A stretch of 64,000 nt of DNA from positions 1,037,029 through 1,101,028 of the forward strand of contig NZ_BAAARN010000001.1 of assembly GCF_039532215.1 (NCBI RefSeq). The letters are read 5' to 3'. Shown here one piece after another: positions 7,662 through 17,327 of this stretch (its first letter is position 1; each line of letters begins with the position of its first letter). The notes beneath the pieces are model-generated. The model was not told the DNA's origin. It saw only the letters and a program-made list of their open reading frames with translations, and did no database searches. The position numbers were made by a program, and so were the translations under genes. The DNA is from Pedococcus aerophilus (lineage in GTDB: Bacteria > Actinomycetota > Actinomycetes > Actinomycetales > Dermatophilaceae).

Positions 7662-10600
7662 TCAGGCGCTCTGGGCCGCCACGTCGCGGATCCGCTGCGA
7701 GACCACGGTGGTCACACCGTCACCACGCATGGACACGCCGTACAACGCGTCCGCCACCTCCATGGTGCGCTTCTGGTGGGTGATGACGATGAGCTGGCTG
7801 GAGTCGCGCAGCTCCTCGAAGAGGGTGATGAGGCGGCCGAGGTTGGCGTCGTCGAGCGCCGCCTCCACCTCGTCCATGATGTAGAAGGGGCTGGGCCGCG
7901 CCTTGAAGATCGACACGAGCAGCGCCACCGCGACGAGCGAGCGCTCGCCACCGGAGAGCAGCGACAGGCGCTTGATCTTCTTGCCGGGCGGGCGGGCCTC
8001 GACCTCGATGCCGGTGGTCAGCATGTTCGACGGGTCGGTGAGCGTGAGCTTGCCCTCGCCGCCGGGGAACAGGCGGCCGAACACGCCCTCGAACTGGGCG
8101 GCGGTGTCGTGGAACGCCTCGGTGAAGACTCGCTCGACCCGCTCGTCGACCTCCTTGACGATGTCGAGCAGGTCGCGCTTGGACTTCTTGAGGTCCTCGA
8201 GCTGGTCGGTGAGGAACTTGTGCCGTTCCTCGAGCGCCGCGAACTCCTCCAGCGCCAGCGGGTTCACCCGACCGAGTGCGCTGAGCCCGCGCTCGGCCTT
8301 GCGCAGCCGCTTCTCCTGGACCTCGCGGACGTAGGGCGCCGGCTCGGGCAGGTCGTCCGGGTCGTCGTCGGGTCCGGGTACGTGCGGCACGGGCTGGTGG
8401 GGCCCGAAGTCCTCCATGAGGACGGCCGGGTCCATGCCCAGCTCCTCGACGGCCTTGGCCTGCATGGCCTCGATCCGCAGCCGCTGCTGGGTGCGGGCGA
8501 CCTCGTCGCGGTGGACCGTGTCGGTGAGCTCGCGCAGCTCGTCCTGGAGGGCGCTGACCTCGCGGCGCACCTGCGCGAGGGCCTGGTCGCGCTCGGTGCG
8601 CGCGGTCTCGGCGAGGGCGCGCTGCCGGGCTGCGGTGTCGAGGGTGGCCGCCACGAGCGAGACGGCGTATGCCGCGCCGCGACGGACGGCCTCGGCCACC
8701 GTGGCCTCGCGCTTGCGGCGCTCCTGGCGCGCCGCGAGCCGCTGCCGGGCGGCCAGTTCGTTGCGGGCGGCTCCCTCCAGGGAGTCGGCGCGGCCCTTGA
8801 GCGCGCGGGCGCGCTCCTCCTTGGTGCGCAGCGTGAGGCGCAGCTCGGTCTCGGTCGCCCGCCCGCGGCTGGCGAGAGCCTCGAGGCGGTCGCGCTCGTC
8901 GGTGCTCGGGTCCTGCGCCTCGGTCGGCTCGGCGCTGGCCTCGTCGAGGCGCTCGCTCAGGCCGGCGAGCTCGACGCGGTCGGCCTCGAGGGCCTCGGTG
9001 GCCGTCGCGATGGTGCGCTCGGTCCGCTCCGCCTCGGCGCGGGCGGCTCGGACGGTCGCGCCGAGCTGCCCGAGGCGCTCGGCCACGGCCGCCATCTTGG
9101 CGTCGGAGTCGTGCAGGGCGTCGAGGGCCGCCTCGACGTCGGCGTTCGCCTCGCGGTGCCGCTCCTGCGTGCCGGTGAGGGCGAACCTCGCCTGCTCACC
9201 GCGCCGGGTCGCATCGGCCACCCGGTCACGCGTCTCGTCGACGGCGGACTGGATCTCGATGAGGCTCGGGGCGTGGCTGCTGCCTCCGCGGACGAACCCG
9301 GGCGCGAAGACGTCGCCGTCGGCCGTGACCGCGGTGACCCCCTCACCACGGGCGACGAGGGCCGCCGCGAGCGCGGGGTCGTCGACGAGGGCGACCCGGT
9401 CGAGGAGCTGCTCGACGGCCGGTCGGACGGAGGCGGGCGCCTCGACGACGTCGCGGGCCCAGACCGCCGACCCGTCCAGGGACGGCCACGTCGAGGGGTC
9501 GCTGGAGACGGCGGTCTGGCCGACGAGGAACGCCGCCCGGCCCGCGTCGTCCTCGCGCAGGGTGAGCAGGGCCCGCGCGGCGTGGTCGACCGACTGGACG
9601 GCGAGGGCGTCGCCGGCCCAGCCGAGCGCTGCGGCGACAGCCGCCTCGTGACCGCCCTTGACCTGCAGGAGCGAGGCGACGGAGCCGACGATGCCGTGGC
9701 GGTCGTCCGCGGCGGCGATGAGGGTGGCGGCACCGTCCTTGCGGGACAGGCTCAGCTCGAGCGCCTCGAGCCGGGCCGCGGCGGTGGTGCGGTCACGCTC
9801 TGCGGTGCGCTCGGCCTCCTTGAGCTTCTCGACCTCGGCCTCGATGCCCTCGAGGACGGCGGCGGCCTTCTCGTACGCGCTGTCCAGCCCCTCCTCGCCC
9901 TCCTCGTCGACGGCGACGGAGGACTCGAGTTGGGCGAACTCGCGCTCGGCGGCCGCAGCCCGCTCCTGGGACTGCTCGACGATCCCGCGCAGGCGGCCGA
10001 GCTCGGCCTCCCCTGCCTCGATGCGGCTCCGACGGGCACCGACCTGGCCGGCGAGCTTGGCCAACCCCTCTCGGCGGTCGGCCGCGGCGCGCGCGAGGCG
10101 CTGGAGGCGCTGCTGCTCCGCGGCATACGCCTTCTCCGCCTCGGTGCGCTCGGTGATGGCCGCCTCCAGCGCACGAGCGGCTTCGCGGACGTCGGCGAGC
10201 AGCGACTCCTCCTGCGTGCGCGCCTCGGCGGCCTGCTTCTTGAGCTCCTCGGGATCGCGACCGGTGGTCTGCTCGTCCTGGCTGTCCTGCGACAGCAGGC
10301 GGACCCGCTCGGAGGCGAGCGACTTGGTGGAGGCGAGCTTGTCGCGCAGCTGCTGCAGGGCGAACCAGCGCTCCTGCGCCTTCGTCAGCTCCGGGGCGGC
10401 GTCCTGGGCCTGCTGCTCGAGGGTGGCCAGCCGGCTGCGCAGGGTGGCCAGACCTTCCTCGACCTCGGTGCGCTTGGCGATGAGGGCCGACTCGTCGGCG
10501 ACCTCCTGCTCGAGGGTCGAGGTGAGCTGGACGAGGTCGTCGGCGAGCAGGCGCAGGCGAGCGTCACGCGCGTCGGCCTGGATGCCGGCGGCTCGACGGG

Positions 10601-11234
10601 CCGCCTCGGCCTGGCGACCGAGCGGGCCGAGCTGGCGGCGGATCTCACCGGTGAGGTCGTTGACCCGGGTGAGGTTGGCCTCCATCGACTCGAGCTTGCG
10701 GAGCGCCTTCTCCTTGCGCTTGCGGTGCTTGAGGACCCCGGCGGCCTCCTCGATGAAGCCGCGGCGCTCCTCGGGGGTCGCGCGTAGGACCGCGTCGAGC
10801 TGGCCCTGGCCGACGATGACGTGCATCTCGCGGCCGATCCCGCTGTCGGACAACAGCTCCTGGACGTCGAGCAGTCGGCAGGACGTGCCGTTGATGGCGT
10901 ACTCCGAGCCGCCGTTGCGGAACATGGTCCGCGCGATGGTGACCTCGGTGTAGTCGATCGGCAGCGCGCCGTCGGTGTTGTCGATGGTCAGGGCCACCTC
11001 GGCGCGACCGAGCGGCGCGCGGCCGGCGGTCCCGGCGAAGATGACGTCCTCCATCTTGCCGCCGCGCAGGCTCTTGGCACCCTGCTCCCCCATGACCCAG
11101 GCGAGCGCGTCGACGACGTTGGACTTGCCGGAGCCGTTGGGCCCGACGATGCACGTGATGCCGGGCTCGAGGCGCATCGTGGTCGCCGAGGCGAAGGACT
11201 TGAAGCCCTTCAGGGTCAGGCTCTTGACGTACAC
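7662..11234 (-). CDS. smc: Chromosome segregation ATPase SMC
   Basis: SMC forms the condensin core with ScpA/ScpB and organises the nucleoid. The 1190-residue product has the N-terminal ATPase half with Walker A G-P-N-G-S-G-K-S-N near residue 32, a first coiled coil (about 165-480), a hinge (about 500-650, with G-F-V-R-G-G-S), a second coiled coil (about 660-1010) and the C-terminal half with signature L-L-S-G-G-E-R-S-L and Walker B F-Y-I-M-D-E-V-E-A-A-L-D-D. I chose GTG 11234 (V-Y-V-K-S-L-T-L-K-G-F) because AGGAG lies about 12 nt upstream and homologues begin there. An in-frame extension to 11297 exists. scpA and scpB are not in the window. Confidence 0.97.
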   Translation of the reverse strand: MYVKSLTLKGFKSFASATTMRLEPGITCIVGPNGSGKSNVVDALAWVMGEQGAKSLRGGKMEDVIFAGTAGRAPLGRAEVALTIDNTDGALPIDYTEVTIARTMFRNGGSEYAINGTSCRLLDVQELLSDSGIGREMHVIVGQGQLDAVLRATPEERRGFIEEAAGVLKHRKRKEKALRKLESMEANLTRVNDLTGEIRRQLGPLGRQAEAARRAAGIQADARDARLRLLADDLVQLTSTLEQEVADESALIAKRTEVEEGLATLRSRLATLEQQAQDAAPELTKAQERWFALQQLRDKLASTKSLASERVRLLSQDSQDEQTTGRDPEELKKQAAEARTQEESLLADVREAARALEAAITERTEAEKAYAAEQQRLQRLARAAADRREGLAKLAGQVGARRSRIEAGEAELGRLRGIVEQSQERAAAAEREFAQLESSVAVDEEGEEGLDSAYEKAAAVLEGIEAEVEKLKEAERTAERDRTTAAARLEALELSLSRKDGAATLIAAADDRHGIVGSVASLLQVKGGHEAAVAAALGWAGDALAVQSVDHAARALLTLREDDAGRAAFLVGQTAVSSDPSTWPSLDGSAVWARDVVEAPASVRPAVEQLLDRVALVDDPALAAALVARGEGVTAVTADGDVFAPGFVRGGSSHAPSLIEIQSAVDETRDRVADATRRGEQARFALTGTQERHREANADVEAALDALHDSDAKMAAVAERLGQLGATVRAARAEAERTERTIATATEALEADRVELAGLSERLDEASAEPTEAQDPSTDERDRLEALASRGRATETELRLTLRTKEERARALKGRADSLEGAARNELAARQRLAARQERRKREATVAEAVRRGAAYAVSLVAATLDTAARQRALAETARTERDQALAQVRREVSALQDELRELTDTVHRDEVARTQQRLRIEAMQAKAVEELGMDPAVLMEDFGPHQPVPHVPGPDDDPDDLPEPAPYVREVQEKRLRKAERGLSALGRVNPLALEEFAALEERHKFLTDQLEDLKKSKRDLLDIVKEVDERVERVFTEAFHDTAAQFEGVFGRLFPGGEGKLTLTDPSNMLTTGIEVEARPPGKKIKRLSLLSGGERSLVAVALLVSIFKARPSPFYIMDEVEAALDDANLGRLITLFEELRDSSQLIVITHQKRTMEVADALYGVSMRGDGVTTVVSQRIRDVAAQSA

Positions 11235-11398
11235 GAGCGGGTCGGCTCCTGGGTGAGGGGGCAGGGGGTCGCGATGGGGGTCACGGTCGGGGGACACGGG
11301 CGGCGCTGGGTCGGGGCCACCCTACCCGCGGCGGCGGCGTGCTCCCGGGAGCGCGGCCTCCCCTGCGTTGCCTGTGCACCGTGGGGCGTATGGGGCAC

Positions 11399-11465
11399 GT
11401 GGGGCGCCCAGGGTGGGGCGCCCAGGGTGGAGCGCCCACGGTGGCGCGCAGGGTACGGCGCCCGG
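11399..11465. repeat. Degenerate 14-bp tandem repeat between chorismate mutase and smc genes
   Basis: GTGGGGCGCCCAGG occurs exactly at 11399-11412 and 11413-11426, then degenerates: GTGGAGCGCCCACG (11427), GTGGCGCGCAGG (11441), GTACGGCGCCCGG (11453). The intact units contain the palindrome GGCGCC. It lies in the 246-bp gap upstream of smc. Confidence 0.85.
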
Positions 11466-11480
11466 GCTCCAGCCGGCGCC

Positions 11481-11795
11481 TCAGGACTTGGCGATGCGCT
11501 CGTGGTGGTGGATGACCTCGGCGATGACGAAGTTCAGGAACTTCTCGGCGAACGTCGGGTCGAGCCCGGCGGTGTCGGCGAGGTCGCGCAGCCGCCCGAT
11601 CTGGGACTCCTCCCGCGCGGGGTCCGCGGGCGGCAGACCCTCGCGCGCCTTCAGCTCGCCGACCTGCTGGGTGCACTTGAAGCGCTCGGCGAGCAGGTGG
11701 ATCAGGGCGGCGTCGATGTTGTCGATGCTCGCGCGCAGGCGCAGCAGGTCGGCAGACGTGGCGCCGGTGTCGGGCGGTGTGGCGGGCTGGGTCAC
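11481..11795 (-). CDS. Chorismate mutase (AroQ-type, short form)
   Basis: This enzyme rearranges chorismate to prephenate for Phe and Tyr synthesis. The product has 104 residues from GTG 11795 with the all-helical AroQ pattern: L-R-x-x-I-D-N-I-D-A-A-L-I-H-L-L-A-E-R-F near the N-terminus, Q-V-G-E-L-K-A-R-E-G-L-P-P (catalytic Lys region), then P-A-R-E-E-S-Q-I and a last helix F-L-N-F-V-I-A-E-V-I-H-H-H. There is no fused dehydratase or dehydrogenase domain. The start overlaps the preceding small gene by 4 bp (GTGA), implying coupled translation. The odd location, upstream of smc, is one I do not know as conserved. Confidence 0.8.
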   Translation of the reverse strand: MTQPATPPDTGATSADLLRLRASIDNIDAALIHLLAERFKCTQQVGELKAREGLPPADPAREESQIGRLRDLADTAGLDPTFAEKFLNFVIAEVIHHHERIAKS

Positions 11796-11995
11796 CCGGC
11801 AATCGTAGGCGCGCCGGCACCTACGACGTCCTCGTGTCTCACCCGCTCCCGCGCTGCTTCGCGCAGCAGGTCGTTGTCGCGCTGGAGGCGGTCGACGAGG
11901 TGTTCGAGGTCGGACACGCGGCGGCGCAGCTCGAGGGTCTCGAGCTGCAGGCGCGGGTCGTGGGCGACGCGGTAGCCGACGAGGGCCTTGGCCAT
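11792..11995 (-). CDS. Small coiled-coil protein coupled to chorismate mutase
   Basis: 67 codons from ATG 11995 with AAGGAGTC 4-9 nt upstream. Residues about 15-50 (L-Q-L-E-T-L-E-L-R-R-R-V-S-D-L-E-H-L) have the heptad spacing of a parallel coiled coil, so the protein is probably a dimer. The stop overlaps the chorismate mutase start by 4 bp. No named family recognised. The coupling suggests a partner or regulatory subunit of the mutase, which is inference only. Confidence 0.65.
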   Translation of the reverse strand: MAKALVGYRVAHDPRLQLETLELRRRVSDLEHLVDRLQRDNDLLREAARERVRHEDVVGAGAPTIAG

Positions 11996-12140
11996 GGTGA
12001 CTCCTTGGAGACGGCGGTGCGCCGTCGGGGATGTGCCGTCGGGGTGAGCCGGGGGGACCGTCTCTCAGCGTGACAGCCCCGCCAACGCCGGTCAATGGAC
12101 GATCTGGGGCCCGTCCCCACGGAACCGGCCCGACCGCTCC

Positions 12141-12437
12141 CTACTTCTCGACGAACCCCGAGATGCCCTCGCGCGGTGCCCCGAACGACGTCACGCAGGT
12201 CTGCACCTCACCGGGTCGCAGGTGCTGCGACGGCTTCTCCTCCAGCAGCCCGATCAACCGGCGCACACTGTCCTGCTCGCCCTGGGCGACGACCTCGACC
12301 CGGCCGTCACCGGCGTTGCGCGCGTGGCCGACGAGGCCAAGCTCGAGGGCGCGGGCCCGCACCCACCAGCGGAACCCCACACCCTGCACACGACCGTGCA
12401 CCCAGATGACTGCTCGCGCGGGACCGTCGTGGTCCAT
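12141..12437 (-). CDS. acyP: Acylphosphatase
   Basis: The product hydrolyses acyl phosphates. It has 98 residues from ATG 12437, preferred over the in-frame GTGs at 12446 and 12443 because AGGGG lies 9 nt upstream. The catalytic signature V-H-G-R-V-Q-G-V-G-F-R-W (Arg near residue 22) and the catalytic Asn in G-H-A-R-N-A-G-D-G-R-V-E-V are both present. The gene sits between smc and mutM as in other actinobacteria, where acyP, mutM and rnc are neighbours. Confidence 0.93.
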   Translation of the reverse strand: MDHDGPARAVIWVHGRVQGVGFRWWVRARALELGLVGHARNAGDGRVEVVAQGEQDSVRRLIGLLEEKPSQHLRPGEVQTCVTSFGAPREGISGFVEK

Positions 12438-12496
12438 CTGCACCACCCCTCTCGAGTCAGTTGTACCGCCGTGACGGCCCTGCTGTCAGCCCACGG

Positions 12497-13366
12497 TCAG
12501 CCGCGCACCGGCCGCGGTCGCGGCTGGCACCGTGGACACGAGAACGACGAGCGGTTCATGAAGGCCTCGCGCCGGATCGGTGTGCCGCACCGGTCGCACG
12601 GTCGCCCCTCCTGGCCGTATGCGTGCAGCGAGCGGTCGAAGTACCCTGAGGCGCCGTTCACGTTGACGTACAACGCATCGAAGCTCGTGCCGCCCTGCCC
12701 CAGCGCCTCGAGCATGACCTCGCGCGCGTGGTCGAGGATGCGCGACAACGTGGGTTTGGTGAGCGCCGAGCAGAGTCGCGCACCGTGCACCTGGGCACGC
12801 CACAGCGCCTCGTCGGCGTAGATGTTGCCGACACCCGAGACGAGGGTCTGGTCCAGCAGGGCGCGCTTGACGGCGACCGCCTTGCCCTTCATCCGGCGCA
12901 CCACGGCAGCCGCGTCGTACGCCGCCTCCAGCGGGTCGGGGGCGATGTGGGCCACCGGCTCGGGCACGCCGTCGGGGGTGAGCTCCGCGAGCGCCATACC
13001 CCCGAACGTCCGCTGGTCGACGAACCTGAGCTGGGGTCCGTCGTCGGCGAAGTCGAAGACCGCGTGCAGGTGCTTCTCGGGCGGGGCGTCCGGGGGCTCG
13101 ACGAGCAGCTGCCCGCTCATGCCCAGGTGCGCGATCAGCCCCTGCCGCGACCCGTCCGGGGTCCGCAGGACGAGCCAGAGGTACTTGCCGCGGCGCCTCG
13201 CCTGCTCGACGTGGTTGCCCGTGATCCGCTCGGCGAGGTCGAGCGGTCCCGGCAGGTGCCGGCGGGCGACGCGGGCACCGCGGAACTCGGCCCGCTCGAT
13301 GGTGCGGCCGACGACGTGGTCGGCCAGCCCGCGACGGACCACCTCGACCTCGGGCAGCTCAGGCAC
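12497..13366 (-). CDS. mutM: Formamidopyrimidine-DNA glycosylase MutM (Fpg)
   Basis: MutM excises 8-oxoguanine and formamidopyrimidines and nicks the abasic site. The product has 289 residues from GTG 13366, giving the N-terminus (M)PELPEVE in which Pro2 is the catalytic nucleophile and Glu3 the acid. The H2TH region ([19 protein letters not shown]) and the zinc finger C-D-R-C-G ... F-S-C-P-R-C are intact. The gene starts 20 bp after the rnc stop and belongs to the same transcript direction. Confidence 0.97.
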   Translation of the reverse strand: MPELPEVEVVRRGLADHVVGRTIERAEFRGARVARRHLPGPLDLAERITGNHVEQARRRGKYLWLVLRTPDGSRQGLIAHLGMSGQLLVEPPDAPPEKHLHAVFDFADDGPQLRFVDQRTFGGMALAELTPDGVPEPVAHIAPDPLEAAYDAAAVVRRMKGKAVAVKRALLDQTLVSGVGNIYADEALWRAQVHGARLCSALTKPTLSRILDHAREVMLEALGQGGTSFDALYVNVNGASGYFDRSLHAYGQEGRPCDRCGTPIRREAFMNRSSFSCPRCQPRPRPVRG

Positions 13367-13386
13367 GGCGTATGGCGACCGCTCGC

Positions 13387-14274
13387 CTAGGAGGGCGAGC
13401 CCGCCACGGTGTCGTCGTCGGACGACCCGTGCCCGGCGATCGCCGCGGTGGCCGCGACCGCGGCCTGGGTCGCTGCCGCCTTCGCCGCGGCAGCCTTCGC
13501 GACGGCCTCGGCCCGCGCGGCCTCGGCGGCCGCGGCCTCGGCGGCGCGGGTGCTCAGGGTGCGCCACGCGAGCTCGGCAGCCTTCTGCTCGGCTTCCTTC
13601 TTGGACCGACCGGTGCCGGCGCCGAGCACCTCGGCCGCGACGACCGCGTGGGCATGGAAGGTCTTCTCGTGGTCGGGACCCTCCTCCTCGACGCGGTACT
13701 CGGGGACACCGAGCGACGCCGCCGCCGACAGCTCCTGGAGGCTGGTCTTCCAGTCGAGTCCGGCGCCGAGGGTGGCGCTGGCGGCCATCAGCGGGTCCAG
13801 CAGGTGGTGCACGAGGGTCGCGGCGGCGTCCATCCCCGCGGACAGGTAGACGGTGCCGATGACGGCTTCCATCGTGTCGGCGAGGATCGAGGCCTTGTCA
13901 CGACCGCCGGTGGTCTCCTCACCACGTCCGAGCAGGACGTGGTCGCCGAGGCCCAGGGTGCGCGCGACGTCGGCGAGGGCACGCATGTTGACGACGGCCG
14001 CACGAAGCTTCGCGAGCTGCCCCTCGGGCAGGTCGGGGTGCGTCGTGTAGAGCGTGTCGGTGACGACCAGCCCCAGCACCGAGTCGCCGAGGAACTCGAG
14101 GCGCTCGTTGTTGGGCAGGCCGCCGTTCTCGTACGCGTACGAGCGATGCGTCAGGGCGCGCAGGAGCAGCGACTCGTCGACCGGACCACCCACCACCTCG
14201 GTGAGGTGCTGGACGAACCCGTCGACGGGCCGCTGCGTCTCGCTGTCCCCCGTGGGGGACGGAGTGGAACTCAC
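13387..14274 (-). CDS. rnc: Ribonuclease III
   Basis: RNase III cuts double-stranded RNA during rRNA and mRNA processing. The product has 295 residues from GTG 14274. The signature [12 protein letters not shown] lies near residue 55, the second acidic cluster is D-T-M-E-A-V-I-G, and the dsRNA-binding domain spans about 165-235 (D-W-K-T-S-L-Q-E-L ... [10 protein letters not shown]). An unusual Ala-rich, Lys-poor tail of about 60 residues follows, longer than in most relatives. The start lies 14 bp after the rpmF stop, in the common order DUF177 - rpmF - rnc - mutM. Confidence 0.96.
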   Translation of the reverse strand: MSSTPSPTGDSETQRPVDGFVQHLTEVVGGPVDESLLLRALTHRSYAYENGGLPNNERLEFLGDSVLGLVVTDTLYTTHPDLPEGQLAKLRAAVVNMRALADVARTLGLGDHVLLGRGEETTGGRDKASILADTMEAVIGTVYLSAGMDAAATLVHHLLDPLMAASATLGAGLDWKTSLQELSAAASLGVPEYRVEEEGPDHEKTFHAHAVVAAEVLGAGTGRSKKEAEQKAAELAWRTLSTRAAEAAAAEAARAEAVAKAAAAKAAATQAAVAATAAIAGHGSSDDDTVAGSPS

Positions 14275-14288
14275 GCGAGAGTCGGGAC

Positions 14289-14483
14289 TCAGCCCTGGTG
14301 CTCGGTGCGCTCGGCGACCGTGTAGTGGCGACCCTTGTAGGTGCCACAGGACGGGCACGCGATGTGCGGCTGCATCTGGGCCTTGCACTGGGGGCACACG
14401 GTGAGCGTGGTCGCCGTCGTCTTCCAGTTCGCGCGACGCGAACGGGTGTTGGAGCGCGACGTCTTCCGCTTCGGGACAGCCAC
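14289..14483 (-). CDS. rpmF: 50S ribosomal protein L32, zinc-binding type
   Basis: 64 codons from GTG 14483 with GAGGAA upstream. The product begins [13 protein letters not shown] and carries the zinc ribbon C-P-Q-C ... C-P-S-C, so this is the C-plus form. The start is 1 bp after the DUF177 stop, so translation is coupled. Confidence 0.96.
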   Translation of the reverse strand: MAVPKRKTSRSNTRSRRANWKTTATTLTVCPQCKAQMQPHIACPSCGTYKGRHYTVAERTEHQG

Positions 14484-14484
14484 G

Positions 14485-15081
14485 TCAGTTCCTCTTCTCT
14501 TCGATGGTGCTCTGGGTGGTGGTGCTGACATCGGTGGCCAGCGCGTTGAGCGCAGCCCACCGGGGGTCGATCACATCGTGCTGGTGGTCCGGATCGTCGG
14601 CCAGGCGTTCTCCGCACTCGGAGCACAGTCCCGGACAGTCCTCGCGGCACACCGGCTGGAACGGCAGTGCGGGCACCACCGTGTCCAGGAGCACGGACTC
14701 GAGGTCGAACAGGTCGCCCTCGAGGGTGTGCTCCTCGGTCTCGTCGTCGTCCGCCCCCACCTCGCGGTGGTGGGCAGCACGGTCGGCGTAGGCGAACAAC
14801 TCCTGGAAGTGACCGTCCACGTCGTGGGCGACCGGGTCCAGGCACCGCACGCAGGCGCCGGTTGCCGTGGCGTGGACCGAGCCCGTCACCAGCACGCCCT
14901 CGACCACGGACTCGAGCCGCAGCTCGATCTGCATCGGAGCGCCTTGCGGCACCGCGATGACCTCCGTGCCGAAGTCGGCAGGTGTCTCGACGGAACGCTG
15001 GACCCGCACCATGGATCCGGGTCGCCGACCGAGGTCCGTGGTGTCGAAGACCAGCGGCGATCGGGGATTGAGGTGTTCCAT
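14485..15081 (-). CDS. DUF177/YceD family protein
   Basis: 198 codons from ATG 15081, which gives M-E-H-L-N-P-R-S-P-L-V-F-D-T, the N-terminus usual for this family. An in-frame ATG at 15111 is possible. The family is nearly always next to rpmF and is linked to 23S rRNA accumulation in other bacteria and plants. The C-terminal half has the cysteines C-V-R-C-L-D-P and C-R-E-D-C-P-G-L-C-S-E-C-G, a likely zinc site shared with relatives. An upstream gap of 124 bp probably holds the promoter of the DUF177-rpmF-rnc-mutM run. Confidence 0.9.
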   Translation of the reverse strand: MEHLNPRSPLVFDTTDLGRRPGSMVRVQRSVETPADFGTEVIAVPQGAPMQIELRLESVVEGVLVTGSVHATATGACVRCLDPVAHDVDGHFQELFAYADRAAHHREVGADDDETEEHTLEGDLFDLESVLLDTVVPALPFQPVCREDCPGLCSECGERLADDPDHQHDVIDPRWAALNALATDVSTTTQSTIEEKRN

Positions 15082-15205
15082 GGCTCCAGCTGTGTCGAGT
15101 GACTCGGCCATGCGCCTCGGATGAGACGTAGACCGACGCACGAGGTTACCGGAGCGCCACCCAGACTCCCAAATGCGCGGGGATCTCCCCTCCCCCGCCC
15201 TGACC

Positions 15206-17314
15206 TCAGCGCGAGGGCGGGGTCGTGCCGCTCGCGGGAGGGAGCGCGTCCAGGGCGGCCCCGAGCCGGCCCGCCAGCGTGCGCACGTACGTGGCGGTGA
15301 GGTGGTCCCCGGCCCGGTGGATGGTCACGTGCCCGATGGCCACGGGGCACTGCACCACGGGGCAGATCCAGGGGGTGAGGTCGATGAGGGTGGTGCCGGA
15401 CTCGTATGCCGCGAGCTGCTGGGCGGGGAGCCCGCTGCCCTCGACCGCGGTCGCCTTGTCGAACGAGCAGAGGGTCAGCTTGCGGGGGTGCCGCGCCGTG
15501 CAGACGTCGAGGTCGTCCGGGGACAGCGGGCTGTCGCCGATGACGGCCATCGGCACCCCGAGGTCGGCCACCTCGCCCCAGCGCTGCACCAGGCCCCGGA
15601 CGAGGGCGTCCCGCGTGGCCGCCTGCCCGTCCCACGCCGTGGCGGCGTACCCGGACGTGAGGAGCAGGTCCGGCGGGTCGGCCTCCAACGCCCGCATCAC
15701 CCGGGCGTTGAACTCGTCGCACGACGGGTAGGGCTTCCCCGCCTGCTCCGCGGCGCCGGCGGCGAACGCGCACGCCGACTTGCCGTAGGTCACGATGCGC
15801 CAGCCGCGCTGCGGCGCCAGCCGCTCGAGGGCCGGCAGCCACTGCATGGCCTTGGAGTCCCCCACCAGCGCCACGGTCACCGGTCCGTCGGCGACCCCGA
15901 ACTCGCACGGGACGGGGTCGGCGGTGAGGCGGTCCACCTGGCACCGGTCGACGTCCGCTGCGGGGCGGTCCTTGCCGGCCAGCTGGGGGTCCGGGGTGAG
16001 CCATTCCCAGTCGTCGACGACGTAGCCCGAGGGGTCGGTGCTCAGCGGGGACGTCAGCGTCGCGGCGCCGAGCTGGTCGATGGATGGCGTCGCGCCGGCC
16101 AACGGCGTCGTCCGGAACGGCGAGGGCGCCTGCAGCAGGGGCAGGGCGGCGAGGGCGCCGGTGGCCGACAGCGCCAGACCGACGACGACGGCGCGGCGGG
16201 TGTGCGTCGCCAGGGCCTTGCTGTGGTGCACCGGCTGCTCGAGGAACCGGTGGCTCGCCCACGCCGGCAGGACCGACAGCACGACGACCCCGACCTTGAG
16301 CCCGTCCGAGAGCCCGTCGAGGGCCCACTCGGTGAGGATCACGGTCGGCCAGTGCCAGAGGTAGATCGAGTAGGACAGACCACCGATCCACACCATCGGC
16401 CGGGTGCCGAGCACCCGCACCGGACCGGCGCCCGCACCGGTCCAACCGGCCCAGAGGACCGCCGCGACCCCGAGCGTCGGGACGAGGGTCCAGGGGCCGG
16501 GGGTCGTGGCGCCGGAAGGGAGCCACACCGCGGTGCCCAGGACCGCGGCGAGACCGAGCCAACCCACGGCGGCGGGCAGAACCCCGCCCTCCAGTGGTGG
16601 CCCTGTCGCTGGGTCGCGATTGCGCTCACGGGCCGCGATCCACACCGCGAGCCCCGCGCCGACACCGAGCTCCCACGCACGGGTCGTGGTGACGAAGTAC
16701 GCCCGGTCCGGGTCGAGGGCACTGAGCCACACGCCGTACGCGAACGAGGGCACTGCCAGCGCGGCGAGCATCAGGCCGACCGCGCGCAGGGACGGGCGCC
16801 GGCCGAACCGGCGCAGGACGTAGGCCAGGGCGATGAGCGCGAGCGGCCAGACGACGTAGAACTGCTCCTCGACGGCCAGCGACCAGAAGTGCTGGACCGG
16901 CGACGGACGGGCGTCGGAGGCGAGGTAGTCGACGGCGCGGTGGGCGAACACCCAGTTGACGACGTAGAGGGCGGCGCCGGCGATGTCGGCGCCGATCTCG
17001 CGCCGGCGCAGACCGGGGACCACGAACCACGTGACGGCCGCGGTCACGACGAGGACGAGGATGGCGGCCGGCAGGAGGCGGCGGACCCGTCGACCGACGA
17101 AGCGCGCCCAGGCGATCGTCCCGGTGTCCAGCAGCTCGCGCACGAGGATGCCGGTGATGAGGAAGCCGGAGATGACGAAGAAGACATCGACCCCGAGGAA
17201 GCCGTTCTTCAGCGGGAGCCCGGCGTGGTAGATCAGGACGAGCAGGACGGCGACCGCCCGCAGCCCCTCGATGTCCGGGCGGAAGCGCTCCGGCCGGCGG
17301 GTTCGTGCGGTCAG
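15206..17314 (-). CDS. OafA/YrhL-type membrane acyltransferase with C-terminal SGNH domain, probable CTG start
   Basis: The protein O-acylates cell-surface glycans. The N-terminal part has about ten membrane helices with the family start R-F-R-P-D-I-E-G-L-R-A-V-A-V, Y-H-A-G, V-D-V-F-F-V-I-S-G-F-L-I and F-W-S-L-A-V-E-E-Q-F-Y. After about residue 400 comes a periplasmic SGNH-like domain with A-L-V-G-D-S-K-A. The family's first 57 residues are encoded in frame, yet no ATG, GTG or TTG occurs between the in-frame stop inside coaD and GTG 17143. A CTG at 17314 has AGGAG 7 nt upstream and gives about 702 residues. It starts 13 bp after the coaD stop and interrupts the usual coaD - DUF177 - rpmF neighbourhood, so it may be an insertion. 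Confidence 0.85.
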   Translation of the reverse strand: MTARTRRPERFRPDIEGLRAVAVLLVLIYHAGLPLKNGFLGVDVFFVISGFLITGILVRELLDTGTIAWARFVGRRVRRLLPAAILVLVVTAAVTWFVVPGLRRREIGADIAGAALYVVNWVFAHRAVDYLASDARPSPVQHFWSLAVEEQFYVVWPLALIALAYVLRRFGRRPSLRAVGLMLAALAVPSFAYGVWLSALDPDRAYFVTTTRAWELGVGAGLAVWIAARERNRDPATGPPLEGGVLPAAVGWLGLAAVLGTAVWLPSGATTPGPWTLVPTLGVAAVLWAGWTGAGAGPVRVLGTRPMVWIGGLSYSIYLWHWPTVILTEWALDGLSDGLKVGVVVLSVLPAWASHRFLEQPVHHSKALATHTRRAVVVGLALSATGALAALPLLQAPSPFRTTPLAGATPSIDQLGAATLTSPLSTDPSGYVVDDWEWLTPDPQLAGKDRPAADVDRCQVDRLTADPVPCEFGVADGPVTVALVGDSKAMQWLPALERLAPQRGWRIVTYGKSACAFAAGAAEQAGKPYPSCDEFNARVMRALEADPPDLLLTSGYAATAWDGQAATRDALVRGLVQRWGEVADLGVPMAVIGDSPLSPDDLDVCTARHPRKLTLCSFDKATAVEGSGLPAQQLAAYESGTTLIDLTPWICPVVQCPVAIGHVTIHRAGDHLTATYVRTLAGRLGAALDALPPASGTTPPSR

Positions 17315-17327
17315 CTGACTGCTCCTG

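Noticed and set aside
7281-10787. Very long open frame on the plus strand opposite smc
   Set aside because: It mirrors the GC-rich third positions of smc; no motifs, and smc is certain.
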